Assembly (NCBI GenBank): GCA_047629195.1
Contig: JBLHWY010000009.1
Coordinates: 10,707-74,706 of the forward strand
Origin: UBA4582 sp047629195
Lineage (GTDB): Bacteria; Pseudomonadota; Gammaproteobacteria; Pseudomonadales; Azotimanducaceae
DNA: 64,000 bases
Direction of reading: 5' to 3'
This document shows positions 53,498 to 62,786 of the stretch, piece after piece. Made by a program: the position numbers and the translations under genes. The notes under the pieces were generated by a model. It had not been told where the DNA came from, did no database searches, and saw only the letters and a list, made by a program, of their open reading frames with translations. The number at the start of each line of letters is the position of its first letter. Position 1 is the first letter of the stretch.

Positions 53498-54100
53498 CTA
53501 TCCAATCAACCCGGCAGTTACTGCAGCCAATCGTGTAACTTTCATGAACATGGTTTCAGTGATGCGCCCAGTTTGAGTGTTGTAACGACTGCAGTGATAG
53601 CTACTGATCATCGTCATGTTATCAGGCAGCAAGTTTACCTCACCGTGGGAAAATGGGTAATCCTTTAACTTTAAACCGAGCGCTTTTAATACGGCGCGAT
53701 GAGCGACGCCACCGAGGATAAACAGCGTCGCCTTTGGCAATTGCCTGTGGTTATCCAGTTCTTCTTTGAGAAATTGTTGGCAATTATTCACTTCATTACC
53801 ATTCGGACTATTCTGTATCGGCAAACATTTAACCGCGTTAGTAATTCGCAACTTATCTGCAATCTCTAATTCGTTTAACACCTTAAACATCAACTCACCG
53901 GAAGCGTCCCCTGTGAACGGTACACCTGTTCTATTGGCGCCATGCATGCCTGGAGCTAAGCCAATAATGAGTAGAGGGCTGTTAGCATCGCCTGACCCAG
54001 ACACTGGAGCATTCCAATATTCTGGATGGCTAAGTCTCAATTTCTTAAATTGATGTCGCATCCGTGGGCAACGTCGACAGCGAGATAGCTTATTGGACAA
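53498..54100 (-). CDS. Uracil-DNA glycosylase family 5 (UDGb)-like
   Basis: A 200-residue UDG-fold protein. The LAPGMHGANRTGVPFTGDASG segment near 50-70 and the late SSYHCSRYNT segment (His and Asn near 175) match UDGb (family 5), which removes uracil, hypoxanthine and related bases and uses a [4Fe-4S] cluster. Cys ligands would include those of CRRCPRM at the N-terminus and those in the middle (KCLP near 92, NNCQQF). The start is a TTG with no strong ribosome site, so the first residues are uncertain. It is inserted between gacA and uvrC, where in E. coli no gene lies. Confidence 0.8.
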   Translation of the reverse strand: MSNKLSRCRRCPRMRHQFKKLRLSHPEYWNAPVSGSGDANSPLLIIGLAPGMHGANRTGVPFTGDASGELMFKVLNELEIADKLRITNAVKCLPIQNSPNGNEVNNCQQFLKEELDNHRQLPKATLFILGGVAHRAVLKALGLKLKDYPFSHGEVNLLPDNMTMISSYHCSRYNTQTGRITETMFMKVTRLAAVTAGLIG

Positions 54101-54253
54101 AGCTTGTGGACCCGAGACATTAAGATCTTCTTTTAAATGGAGGCGTGAATCGTCTTTAGCAGTGGCGATCGGGAATACCCTTCAGAAATCAACTTTTAGG
54201 GATAATGCATCTGATCTCCATGCTTAGCAATGGAATCGATGGCGCCATTTGTC

Positions 54254-54901
54254 TCAGAGGATAGTTTCTGCGCTTATGATTCGATGTTTGATCGCGAGTT
54301 TCGTTAAACATACGTCATTGACGATGTCTAATTTTTCAAAAATTCGGTAACGATAGCTATTTACTGTCTTGGGGCTGAGTGCCAAATTTTCCGATATCTC
54401 CAACACCTTACAACCTTCAATGACCATTAGCGTGATTTGCATTTCACGTTCAGAGAGCTGCTCAAATGGTGATATATCTGCTTGAGAAAAAGGCTTTAAC
54501 GCGAGCTGTTGAGCAATATCTGAGCTGATATAACGTTGTCCTGACATGACTTTTTTAATTGAACGCACCATCTCAGCGACATCAGCTTTTTTAGTTAGAT
54601 AGCCCGCCGCACCTACCCCCATTAACTGACTAGGATAAGGGTCTTCTTCATGAACGGTCACTACGATGACTTTTAACTCAGGATCGATCCGTAGGCACCT
54701 TTTTGTGGCCTCCATCCCGCCTATGCCCGGCATTTGGATATCCATGAGCACAACATCGGGTTTAAGATCCTTCACCATATCTATAGCTTCCTCCCCTGTT
54801 GCTGCCTGGCCGATGATTTTAATCCCTTCGATATCCGCCAGTAATCTTGAAGTGCCAATTCGCACTAACCGATGGTCGTCTACTACGAGTACTCTTATCA
54901 T
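54254..54901 (-). CDS. gacA: GacA/UvrY response regulator (NarL family)
   Basis: A 215-residue response regulator. The receiver (about 1-120) has VVDDHRLVR, phospho-acceptor Asp54 in VVLMDIQMPGIGG and a Lys near 105 (GYLTKKADV). The LuxR-type HTH (about 148-210) has LSEREMQITLMVIEG and LSPKTVNSYRYRIFEKL. It begins at ATG 54901 behind GAGGAGA. The E. coli orthologue UvrY is next to uvrC and acts with the BarA hybrid kinase to raise CsrB/C or Rsm RNAs. No BarA with an HPt is seen here. Confidence 0.92.
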   Translation of the reverse strand: MIRVLVVDDHRLVRIGTSRLLADIEGIKIIGQAATGEEAIDMVKDLKPDVVLMDIQMPGIGGMEATKRCLRIDPELKVIVVTVHEEDPYPSQLMGVGAAGYLTKKADVAEMVRSIKKVMSGQRYISSDIAQQLALKPFSQADISPFEQLSEREMQITLMVIEGCKVLEISENLALSPKTVNSYRYRIFEKLDIVNDVCLTKLAIKHRIISAETIL

Positions 54902-55227
54902 CTGTCTCTCCTCAACCAACGGTGTACTTTTACACCCTTGTAGTTTGTATTCTGACGATCTGTATATGGTCAAAACTCGTATCTGTAAACTACACAGAGT
55001 ACGATGAAAAATAAAGAGTCGATATCTGAACTCGTTGTACGATAACAGCTAAAATGTGTTGCGATATAGCAGGAGTTTGTGAGTTATTTCTCACAAATCC
55101 TAAGTTGAAGGCTAGGGTTTTCTGATTGTTTTTTGATCACGGGTTGCAAGCCTCTCCTGACGAACCATTACAAGCTTGCGAGATCATTCTGATACTAGGG
55201 AAATATCTCACAAGCTTGTAAAAATCG
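54902..55227. other. Intergenic region with two inverted repeats
   Basis: No gene is seen. An 8-bp inverted repeat TTTGTGAG (55076-55083) and CTCACAAA (55090-55097) and a 17-bp imperfect inverted repeat (55168-55184 with 55205-55221, one mismatch, 20-base loop) lie between gcdH's 3' end and gacA. Both contain CTCACAA or its complement. The second begins 6 bp after the gcdH stop and may be its terminator, although no T-run follows. Confidence 0.6.
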
Positions 55228-56403
55228 TTATGCGCCAGAAAATGCCTGGAGCCCAGTTTGTGCACGTCCGAGGATCAAAGCATGAACATCATGGGTTCCT
55301 TCATAGGTATTTACTGTTTCGAGGTTCATCATGTGACGAATAACGTGATATTCATCAGAGATACCGTTGCCGCCATGCATGTCCCTCGCCATACGAGCAA
55401 TATCCAATGCTTTGCCGCAGTTATTGCGTTTCATCATTGAGATGTTTTCGACAGCAAGGTTATCATCATCCATTAAGCGACCTATTCTGAGCGCGCCCTG
55501 TAGACCCAGTACTATTTCAGTTTGCATGTCGGCAAGTTTCTTTTGAATCAACTGGTTCGCTGCGAGCGGTCGACCAAATTGAATCCGATCCATTGTGTAG
55601 GATCGCGCCGCGTGCCAGCAAAACTCAGCCGCGCCCATTGCACCCCATGCAATACCGTAGCGAGCCTTATTTAAGCAGCCAAACGGTCCAGCAAGTCCTT
55701 TAACATTGGGTAATAAGTTTTCTTCGGGCACTTCGACGTCGCTTAACACGATTTGTCCCGTGACTGACGCGCGCAGGCTAAATTTACCTTCAATTTTTGG
55801 TGTCTCAAAGCCCTTCATGCCACGTTCAACGATAAAGCCACGAATGACGCCATCTAACTTAGCCCAGACAACCGCCAGATCAGCAATAGGAGAATTGGTA
55901 ATCCACATCTTCGCCCCGTTCAACAGGTATCCGTTGTCAGTTTTATCTGCTCGGGTAATCATGCTACCGGGGTCTGAGCCATGATCGGGCTCTGTCAGTC
56001 CAAAACAACCGACCAATTTACCCGTCGCAAGACCAGGTAAGTACTTTTCACGCTGCGCTTCACTGCCATAGGCATAAATAGGATGCATAACCAAAGATGA
56101 TTGAACGCTCATGGCTGAACGATAGCCGCTATCAACTCGCTCAACTTCTCTGGCAACAAGTCCATATGAGACATAATTCACGGCAGAGCACCCGTACTTC
56201 TCTGGCAAGGTAGGACCCAATAAACCAAGTTCTCCCATTTCGTTCATTATTTCTCGATGAAACTCTTCATCTCTGTTCGCTTGCAGGACCCGAGGGAACA
56301 ACTTGTCTTGAGCATAATCACGCGCAGTATCCTTGATCATACGCTCGTCTTCAGTTAGCTGTTCATCTAGAAAAAACGGATCATCCCACTTAAAATTCGA
56401 CAT
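55228..56403 (-). CDS. gcdH: Glutaryl-CoA dehydrogenase
   Basis: GcdH oxidises and decarboxylates glutaryl-CoA to crotonyl-CoA in lysine and tryptophan breakdown. The 391-residue protein begins at ATG 56403 behind GGAGG. Features: LTEPDHGSDPGSM near 137, MWITNSPIADLAVVWAKL near 160, the substrate Arg region ARYGIAWGAMGAAEFCWHAA near 240, and catalytic Glu in NTYEGTHDVHALILGRAQTG near 370. The acid-binding residues are those of true glutaryl-CoA dehydrogenases rather than generic acyl-CoA dehydrogenases. No glutarate CoA-transferase is adjacent. Confidence 0.95.
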   Translation of the reverse strand: MSNFKWDDPFFLDEQLTEDERMIKDTARDYAQDKLFPRVLQANRDEEFHREIMNEMGELGLLGPTLPEKYGCSAVNYVSYGLVAREVERVDSGYRSAMSVQSSLVMHPIYAYGSEAQREKYLPGLATGKLVGCFGLTEPDHGSDPGSMITRADKTDNGYLLNGAKMWITNSPIADLAVVWAKLDGVIRGFIVERGMKGFETPKIEGKFSLRASVTGQIVLSDVEVPEENLLPNVKGLAGPFGCLNKARYGIAWGAMGAAEFCWHAARSYTMDRIQFGRPLAANQLIQKKLADMQTEIVLGLQGALRIGRLMDDDNLAVENISMMKRNNCGKALDIARMARDMHGGNGISDEYHVIRHMMNLETVNTYEGTHDVHALILGRAQTGLQAFSGA

Positions 56404-56628
56404 TTGGCCTCCATTGGGCAGTTGTTGAATAGCACTTAGAGACAAGGATGCTTACAATGCCGACTGCAAAAAACATCGCCAAGTTACCCTGTTCCCACGT
56501 GCGGACTAAATTGAGCGCGCAATAGTATTATATTCAGTCATTGAGCGATAGTTCCGGTTGCAACAGAACATGCTAGAAATGGGTTTTGGACAATAATTCG
56601 AACATTAAATTAACGAGAGGGAAAATTT

Positions 56629-57783
56629 ATGGCACTTGATCAGGAGACGTTGGATCAATTACTGAACACCGTTGATAAGTTTGTTCAGCAGCGGTTACGT
56701 CCACTCGAATCTCAGGTTGGAGAGGAAGACAAAATACCCACTGATGTCATACAAGAAATGAAAGATTTGGGTTTTTATGGCTTAACCATTCCAGAAGAAT
56801 ACGGCGGACTTGGCCTAAATATGAGCGAAGAAGTCCAGGTTATCAGATTATTTGGCCATACCTCGCCTGCCTTCAGGTCTGCATTTGGCACGAACGTTGG
56901 CATTGGATCTCAATCTCTTGTTATCGACGGTACAGAAGCCCAAAAACAAAAGTACCTGCCAAAAATGGCGACAGGAGAGATAGTTGGCTCATTTTGCCTC
57001 ACCGAACCTGAAGCAGGCTCCGATGCTGCTGCGGTTAGAATGACTGCCATTAAAGATGGCGATGACTACGTTCTGAATGGCACTAAGCGTTACATTACTA
57101 ATGCACCCCAGGCAGACTTGTTTACCGTATTTGCTCGCACTAACTCAGCTGAGAAAGGCGCCAGAGGCGTCTCTGCATTTTTGGTTGATGCCAATACGCA
57201 AGGTATATCAATGGGCAAGCCCTACAACAAGATGGGTCAGCAAGGTGCTCATGTCTGCGACGTTATTTTCGAAGATGTTCGAGTATCCGCAGAAACACTC
57301 GTCGGCGGTAACGAAAATGTAGGTTTCAAGACTGCGATGAAGGTGCTGGATAAAGGTCGCCTACATATAAGCGCCCTGAGCATCGGCATAGCTGAGCGCT
57401 TGATAAAAGATAGTTTAAAATATGCAACAGAGCGCAAACAGTTTGGTCAGCCTATTTCGGAATTCCAACTCATTCAGGGCATGCTAGCAGACAGCCAAAC
57501 TGAAATGTATGCGGCAACATGTATGGTCTTGGACACTGCACGCCGTCGTGATACTGGTGAAGGTGTCGCTGTTTTGGCTGCCTCCTGTAAACTATTTGCG
57601 ACAGAAATGGTGGGCCGGGTTGCCGATCGAGCGGTACAAATTCATGGCGGTGCAGGATACATTGAAGACTATGGTATTGAGCGCTTTTATCGTGATGTCC
57701 GACTATTCCGTATCTATGAAGGGACTTCTCAAATACAGCAGACCGTTATAGCGAAAGATATGATTCGCAAATTAGATATGTGA
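56629..57783 (+). CDS. Acyl-CoA dehydrogenase
   Basis: A canonical acyl-CoA dehydrogenase of 384 residues. The IPEEYGGLGLN segment near 56, FCLTEPEAGSDAAAV near 123, NGTKRYITNAPQADLFTVFART near 148, and the YATERKQFGQPISEFQLIQGMLAD helices near 265 lead to the catalytic Glu in IYEGTSQIQQTVIA near 363. It is divergent from gcdH. Chain-length preference is not evident. It may form an operon with the MerR-TPR gene 80 bp downstream. Confidence 0.93.
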   Translation: MALDQETLDQLLNTVDKFVQQRLRPLESQVGEEDKIPTDVIQEMKDLGFYGLTIPEEYGGLGLNMSEEVQVIRLFGHTSPAFRSAFGTNVGIGSQSLVIDGTEAQKQKYLPKMATGEIVGSFCLTEPEAGSDAAAVRMTAIKDGDDYVLNGTKRYITNAPQADLFTVFARTNSAEKGARGVSAFLVDANTQGISMGKPYNKMGQQGAHVCDVIFEDVRVSAETLVGGNENVGFKTAMKVLDKGRLHISALSIGIAERLIKDSLKYATERKQFGQPISEFQLIQGMLADSQTEMYAATCMVLDTARRRDTGEGVAVLAASCKLFATEMVGRVADRAVQIHGGAGYIEDYGIERFYRDVRLFRIYEGTSQIQQTVIAKDMIRKLDM

Positions 57784-57862
57784 TGGGACTCATCGAACAG
57801 TAAATGAAAAGTGACAGCTAGTCTGCAAGGGATTGAAGTGGATCACAGGAGTGAGTGAGTAA

Positions 57863-58678
57863 ATGAAGGGATATTCGACTCAGGAAGTAGCCGAACTTTT
57901 GGAGTTATCACCCACCGTGATTCGCGATATTGCTAGGGGTGTGCTCGATCCCGATAAGGGACCAAAAGATCATTACAAGTTCAGTTTTCAAGATATTGTC
58001 ATATTTCGCACAGCCAAAGAATTGCTCCAAACGGGGGTGCAACGAAGCAAGATTAACAGCACGTTGTTCCGCCTACGTGATCAACTACCGAATAATAAAC
58101 CACTGACTTCGCTGCGCATCAGTGGTGACGGTGGTGCAGTGGTATTGCAGGAAAATAACAAGGTCTATAACCCCGAAAGCGGTCAACTTCATTTCAATTT
58201 TGCTGTTGCTGATTTAGCGGGCACTGTAGCGCCATTGGCTAGAAAAGCCGCGATCGAGGCAGAAGCAAGTGATCAACTGTCGAGTGATGATTGGTTTGAC
58301 CTTGGCGTTGATTTGGAAGCTGTAAGTCCGGAAGACGCCCCAGCAGCATATTTACATGCCTTAGCGTTGGAGCCCGAGCATTCTGACGCGCATGTAAATC
58401 TTGGCAGGCTCTATCAAGAATCCGGAGAATATGACACTGCGGAATCCCACTATGAAACAGCCCTAATGCTCGAGCCAGACAATATTCTCGCAGCCTTTAA
58501 TTTGGGCACGCTACTCGAAGATCTTGGCAGGCTGAAAGATGCCATCGCCGCTTACAAAAAAGCAGGCGCATTCGCGGATGCCCACTTCAATCTTTCACGG
58601 CTATACGAACTTGTTGGAGAACATCAAGAGGCACTTAAGCACCTTAAAACCTATCGCCGCTTGCTCGAGCCCACTTAG
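57863..58678 (+). CDS. MerR-like HTH fused to TPR repeats
   Basis: A 271-residue protein. Residues 1-75 form a MerR-type winged HTH (YSTQEVAELLELSPTVIRDIARGVLDP, then FSFQDIVIFRTAKELL). Residues about 140-265 hold about three TPR units such as HVNLGRLYQESGEYDTAESHYETALMLEPDN and AFNLGTLLEDLGRLKDAIAAYKKAG. The MerR long coiled coil and effector Cys are missing, so contact with a partner by TPR may replace ligand sensing. It follows the acyl-CoA dehydrogenase gene and may control it; this is inference. Confidence 0.87.
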   Translation: MKGYSTQEVAELLELSPTVIRDIARGVLDPDKGPKDHYKFSFQDIVIFRTAKELLQTGVQRSKINSTLFRLRDQLPNNKPLTSLRISGDGGAVVLQENNKVYNPESGQLHFNFAVADLAGTVAPLARKAAIEAEASDQLSSDDWFDLGVDLEAVSPEDAPAAYLHALALEPEHSDAHVNLGRLYQESGEYDTAESHYETALMLEPDNILAAFNLGTLLEDLGRLKDAIAAYKKAGAFADAHFNLSRLYELVGEHQEALKHLKTYRRLLEPT

Positions 58679-58829
58679 CAAGCAAGATTTTTGCAGCTGG
58701 ACCTGAATTAGACCGTTTAGCAAAGTGCGCCTTGATTGGGAGCGCAGGACCCAATAGTATTGAACAAAATTATGTAAGATTAGTGACAGCAAGTGCCGCC
58801 CCAGTCATTTGGCTTTGAGATATCGTGTT

Positions 58830-59177
58830 ATGGACAAACGAGCAGAACCTAGAGTTAGCCACAACATCCGCTTTTTCGTTCATGTTCATGAATGTAAAGA
58901 TGATCCTGATCTGGTGGGTACTTCCCTCGCATGCGAGGCAATAGACTTTTCAACAAGAGGCATGCAATTCTCCTGCGCTGAATCACTACCTGTAAGCAGC
59001 ATTTTGAGCATTACTATCGGCATTGGAGAACCCTTTGCCATGTATCTTCTGCAGGGCGAAGTAAGATGGGTTCGGACGGTCGACGGTGAATTGTGCATGG
59101 GTGTCCTACTTCAGGAGAACGATGGCACAGACTATTTAGTATGGGAGCGCGATTTCACTAACGTCTTTACCGCTTGA
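58830..59177 (+). CDS. PilZ domain protein
   Basis: A 115-residue PilZ-domain protein. It has KRAEPRVSHNIRFFVHV at the start (R-x-x-x-R contact), AIDFSTRGMQFSCAE near 44 (D-x-S-x-x-G motif) and a VRWVRTVDGELCMGVLL strand pair near 80. It is similar in plan to the PilZ protein at 26557 but without the long N-terminal arm. A TTG at 58809 would add seven residues; ATG is preferred, though its ribosome site is weak. It is expected to be a c-di-GMP receptor. Confidence 0.82.
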   Translation: MDKRAEPRVSHNIRFFVHVHECKDDPDLVGTSLACEAIDFSTRGMQFSCAESLPVSSILSITIGIGEPFAMYLLQGEVRWVRTVDGELCMGVLLQENDGTDYLVWERDFTNVFTA

Positions 59178-59314
59178 GCTTTTCTAATACTTCTTTATTA
59201 TTCATCTATATCCGTGACCCTTTCAGTGAGCTTTGATCTACTGCGTAAATTTCTTTGCTCTAGCCGCAGGCTTTCTTGATAGAGTCCTATTTGCCCTTAA
59301 TCGCTGAGGAATGA

Positions 59315-61546
59315 ATGTCACTCCAGACAATCGTCGAGCACTTTCTCGCTTTTAGCGACCTGGCTACCAGGCAACCCAATCAAGATACGCTTTGGCGTGA
59401 AACTGCAGCTCATTTAAAACAGTTGCTTTATGCAGATGAAATTAAGCTGACACGATGTCTGGACCCGCTTTATGACAGCGATCTAGTCCGCCAAACGGTT
59501 GCGTGCCCGCCCGGTAAGGCCTTCAGTGTTGTTGGCACGATTCGCAGTTCAGCCAACCTGACCATCAAAGATGTGGGGGTGATCAGCGTTGTGTATCACA
59601 AGCCTCATCAGATAAGTGAGAATGACGTTGATTTATTGCGGATGGTTTCTGGTTTAGCGGGTTCGCTGGATTTGCGCTTGGTGGAACAATCAAGATTGCA
59701 AATTGGCAGTGATGTTGCCAACCACATTCTCGACGCCATTGGTCAAGGTGTGACTATGGTCGATTCCAAAGCGCAATTCACTTATGTCAACCCAGCCTAT
59801 GCAAACATGCTGGGACTCAAGCAGGAAGCGTTAATTGGCAGGTCGCCTCGAGATTTTACGATAGACCTAGTCAGTCTTGAGGAAGCCTTTGAGCTTCGCC
59901 TGCAGGGTAAACGCACATCATATGAATCGTCTCTGAAACACCAGGATGGAACACCGCTTGCAACCTATATTACTGGTGTACCGATCTACGAAAAGTCTGA
60001 CTTTTCCGGTTCTGTGTCGGTTATCACGGATATTACTGAGCACAAGAAAACCGAAGAAGCCGTGCGCCGTCGCGAGAATATGTTTCGACTATTGTTCGAT
60101 GTTTCACCAATCGGCATCGCGATTTGTGACAATCATGGTGAATTTCTTCGTGTTAATGCGTCATTTACAAAAATTACTGGATTTGCCGATATTAAAGCCT
60201 GCTTCGCTCAGGACGTCTTCAGACTAGAGGAAGGTGAGGATCAGCTCGATCAGCTTATCAATGGAGAAATTGAATCCCTTCAAGTTGAAGCTAATTGCAC
60301 GTTTGCGAACGGCGATGACATTACCCTGTTACTTCACGGTGTAAACCTAGATAACAACACGGTGCCTGTATTATTTCAGATTATTGATATCACGGAAGCC
60401 AAAGCCCTAGAGCAGAGATTTCGAAATTCACAGAAGCTGGACGCACTTAGCAAGCTTGCTGGAGGTATCGCGCACGACTTCAATAATATCCTGACAGCGA
60501 TTTCTGGATATGCGGAAATGTTGGCATTAACCCACGGTGACGCTGACCCGCAGGCAAAAAATGACATCGAAAAGATCTTTTCAGCATCAGCCAGAGCCGC
60601 CGAACTTACTAATAAGTTACTCCTATTTAGCCGACAACGTTCGTTTCTGCCTAGTCTCGTCGATGTCAATGATTCAGTTCTTGCGGCCCAGGTAATGTTT
60701 GAACGGCTCGCCAAAGATGCCATAACAGTAGTTACAAATTTATGTGATGAACCGTGTCTCGTCCAGACAGATTCAGATCACTTTCAGCAGGTTATCTTGA
60801 ACCTTTTAATTAACGCCCGTGAGGCTATGCCAGATGGCGGCGAGATTACAATTTGGACAAATGTTAATGAAAAACCAGATGGCAGCAAAATTATCTCGCT
60901 CGGCGTTAAAGATGTTGGGATTGGCATGGACGAGGAAACTCAAGAGCAAATATTTGAGCCATTTTTCACAACCAAAACAACAGGAACAGGATTGGGGTTG
61001 GCCACAGTGCATGGCATTGTGAATCAAAGTAATGGCACAATTGAAGTAGTGAGTGCTCCGAGAGAGGGGTCAACGTTCCTTATCCAGATTTCTCAAACGG
61101 CCAATTTAGTGCAACCTGCAATTATTTCGGCAGGCACTACGCCTTCACTACAAGGCAGAACGAGAACGATACTGCTAGTCGAGGATCAAACAGAGTTGCG
61201 CGATATCGCGAAACGGATGCTTAACCAAAGTGGTTTTGACGTGATTGAGGCGGCGAATGGTCCAGAAGCGATCAACTGCTTCACTGAAGCCAACCATCGA
61301 CAGCAATATATTGATCTCCTGTTTACAGATATTCTGATGCCTGGCGGCATCAATGGTTGGGCCTTGGCGCAAAAGCTACAACTGCTGCAACCTAACCTTC
61401 AGGTCCTCTATACTTCTGGTTTTACGGCTGATGCTATCCCCGACTCTGTAAATCCGGAAAATTTCATCATGAAACCATATCGACCATCACGAGTTGTCCA
61501 GATGATTAACCAAATGTGGGTAACAGCTGACTCAGATAAAAAGTGA
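59315..61546 (+). CDS. Hybrid sensor histidine kinase (PAS-PAS-HisKA-HATPase-REC)
   Basis: A soluble hybrid kinase of 743 residues. Order: a GAF-like N-terminus (about 1-130), PAS 1 (about 135-250), PAS 2 (about 255-365), HisKA with the phospho-acceptor His in LAGGIAHDFNNILTAISGYAEML (near 389), HATPase with NLLINAREAMPDGGE (N box), DVGIGMDE (G1) and TGLGLATVHGIV (G2), and a receiver (about 615-735) with LLFTDILMPGGING. The HDFNN class is the same as in the two degenerate proteins at 36005 and 37068, which are its closest relatives here. A GAGGA site precedes the ATG. Confidence 0.94.
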   Translation: MSLQTIVEHFLAFSDLATRQPNQDTLWRETAAHLKQLLYADEIKLTRCLDPLYDSDLVRQTVACPPGKAFSVVGTIRSSANLTIKDVGVISVVYHKPHQISENDVDLLRMVSGLAGSLDLRLVEQSRLQIGSDVANHILDAIGQGVTMVDSKAQFTYVNPAYANMLGLKQEALIGRSPRDFTIDLVSLEEAFELRLQGKRTSYESSLKHQDGTPLATYITGVPIYEKSDFSGSVSVITDITEHKKTEEAVRRRENMFRLLFDVSPIGIAICDNHGEFLRVNASFTKITGFADIKACFAQDVFRLEEGEDQLDQLINGEIESLQVEANCTFANGDDITLLLHGVNLDNNTVPVLFQIIDITEAKALEQRFRNSQKLDALSKLAGGIAHDFNNILTAISGYAEMLALTHGDADPQAKNDIEKIFSASARAAELTNKLLLFSRQRSFLPSLVDVNDSVLAAQVMFERLAKDAITVVTNLCDEPCLVQTDSDHFQQVILNLLINAREAMPDGGEITIWTNVNEKPDGSKIISLGVKDVGIGMDEETQEQIFEPFFTTKTTGTGLGLATVHGIVNQSNGTIEVVSAPREGSTFLIQISQTANLVQPAIISAGTTPSLQGRTRTILLVEDQTELRDIAKRMLNQSGFDVIEAANGPEAINCFTEANHRQQYIDLLFTDILMPGGINGWALAQKLQLLQPNLQVLYTSGFTADAIPDSVNPENFIMKPYRPSRVVQMINQMWVTADSDKK

Positions 61547-61561
61547 CTCTCCCTGCATCAG

Positions 61562-61876
61562 TTAATGAATGACTGGATTGAATGTCTCAAGCGCAACCCT
61601 CAGGACTTTCTGGCCTAACAGGGTCAATTGCCCCTCGTGACGTCCTTCACCGTCTTGTGTGTATTCAAAGCGGTACTCGCGCCAGATTCGCCACTGATCC
61701 CTTGTGTCACGGCTCATGGAGATCTTAACCTGTTGAACGGTCTGATCAAGTAGCTGTACACCACAGAGCTTACACTCCTTTTTAGCCGCAAGCACAGCCA
61801 GTTCTTTGCCCCGCATCCCTGACTGCCAGTACACCGCAATCAGCCCCAATAATATGATTAATAGAAATTCACCCAT
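61562..61876 (-). CDS. DUF3301 family protein
   Basis: A 104-residue protein of the DUF3301 family, common in gammaproteobacteria and of unknown role. It has one N-terminal membrane span (2-18, FLLIILLGLIAVYW), a conserved GKELAVLAAKKECKLCGVQLLDQTV segment near 23-47, and the W-R-x-YRFEYT-x-DG-x-R strand pair near 63-80. It is convergent with the hybrid kinase (15 bp gap). Confidence 0.87.
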   Translation of the reverse strand: MGEFLLIILLGLIAVYWQSGMRGKELAVLAAKKECKLCGVQLLDQTVQQVKISMSRDTRDQWRIWREYRFEYTQDGEGRHEGQLTLLGQKVLRVALETFNPVIH

Positions 61877-61937
61877 GGAAAAATAGTGGCAGTTTCCGGC
61901 TCGAATTACAAACAGAGAAAATTCTCTCGAATACGGC

Positions 61938-61966
61938 TTAACAAGTGCTTCGGAATCGCGTATATT
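61938..61966 (+). promoter_or_regulatory. Sigma70 promoter of tRNA-Ser
   Basis: TTAACA (-35, 61938-61943) and TATATT (-10, 61961-61966) have exactly 17 bases between them and are followed by GCGCGTC, a GC-rich discriminator typical of tRNA promoters. The start would be near 61973, leaving a leader of about 84 bases before the tRNA. Confidence 0.6.
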
Positions 61967-62056
61967 GCGCGTCTTCTCGTTACCAATCAGTCACAAGTAA
62001 CCGCTGAGTGACCGGCGCCTTCATTGGCATAGTAATGAGATGTAGTTAGTTTTTTC

Positions 62057-62144
<88 letters not shown>

Positions 62145-62365
62145 CTATCTTCTTGTGAGTCATTGAGAAGAACAGTGGCATCTTTATTCTTCCATATTCG
62201 TCTTGGCGCTTTACCCACCAGATTTATTCGGTTTTGCAGAACCACTGCCACTGGAACCGGGCTCATAAGCCAACACCGTATCTACCCAACAGCGCAATTC
62301 TGCTTTTACCCAAGTGGCATCAGAGCAGCAGCGAAATGCTATACAAATACATCTAGAACTAGGCA

Positions 62366-62780
62366 CTCTCGCAACTTACCCGGTGACCCTATCGGGTTAG
62401 TGCATGTGAGTCATCTTAACGCCAGTGCAATGGGCGGGGTTCACATCTTTCTTGATTTGATCGCAAAGGCTCAATCCGACGGGGCGGATATTACTACGGA
62501 GGCCTACCCCTACAATGCGGGTTCAACGAGTATATTTGCCGCACTATTCAGCAGTGCTTGGCAGTCCATTTTTTCGAAAACTTACAAAGATATCGAGTGG
62601 ACAAGCTACGGGCGAGCGCTGCACTGCAAGCGCCCGGCGTTATAGTCGGTAGTGACACGATGCCACTGATTTCAACAGGTGATAGAAGCATCCTCGGGGA
62701 ATTGGCACCTTCAAAAAAGTATAGGGCCACTACACGGCTAAAAGTGCAGTTCGCAGAAGTGGCCGAGGCATTCAGCTAGT
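62366..62780 (+). pseudogene. D-aminoacylase-type amidohydrolase relic
   Basis: A short remnant of an N-acyl-D-amino-acid deacylase-like amidohydrolase. One frame reads GLVHVSHLNASAMGG (metal-ligand His region) followed by AQSDGADITTEAYPYNAGSTSI, a typical core segment, up to about 62620. Another frame then reads LQAPGVIVGSDTMPLI, similar to the late active-site segment. Both N- and C-terminal parts and about half the protein are missing, so it cannot work. It begins about 220 bp after tRNA-Ser; the sequence in between (62145-62365) shows nothing recognisable. Confidence 0.7.
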
Positions 62781-62786
62781 CGGTTG

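Noticed and set aside
54983..54997. CTGT-AAACTAC-ACAG resembling a LexA box upstream of gacA
   Set aside because: The spacer is 7 bases; the gammaproteobacterial SOS box needs 8 (CTGT-N8-ACAG), so it is probably chance.
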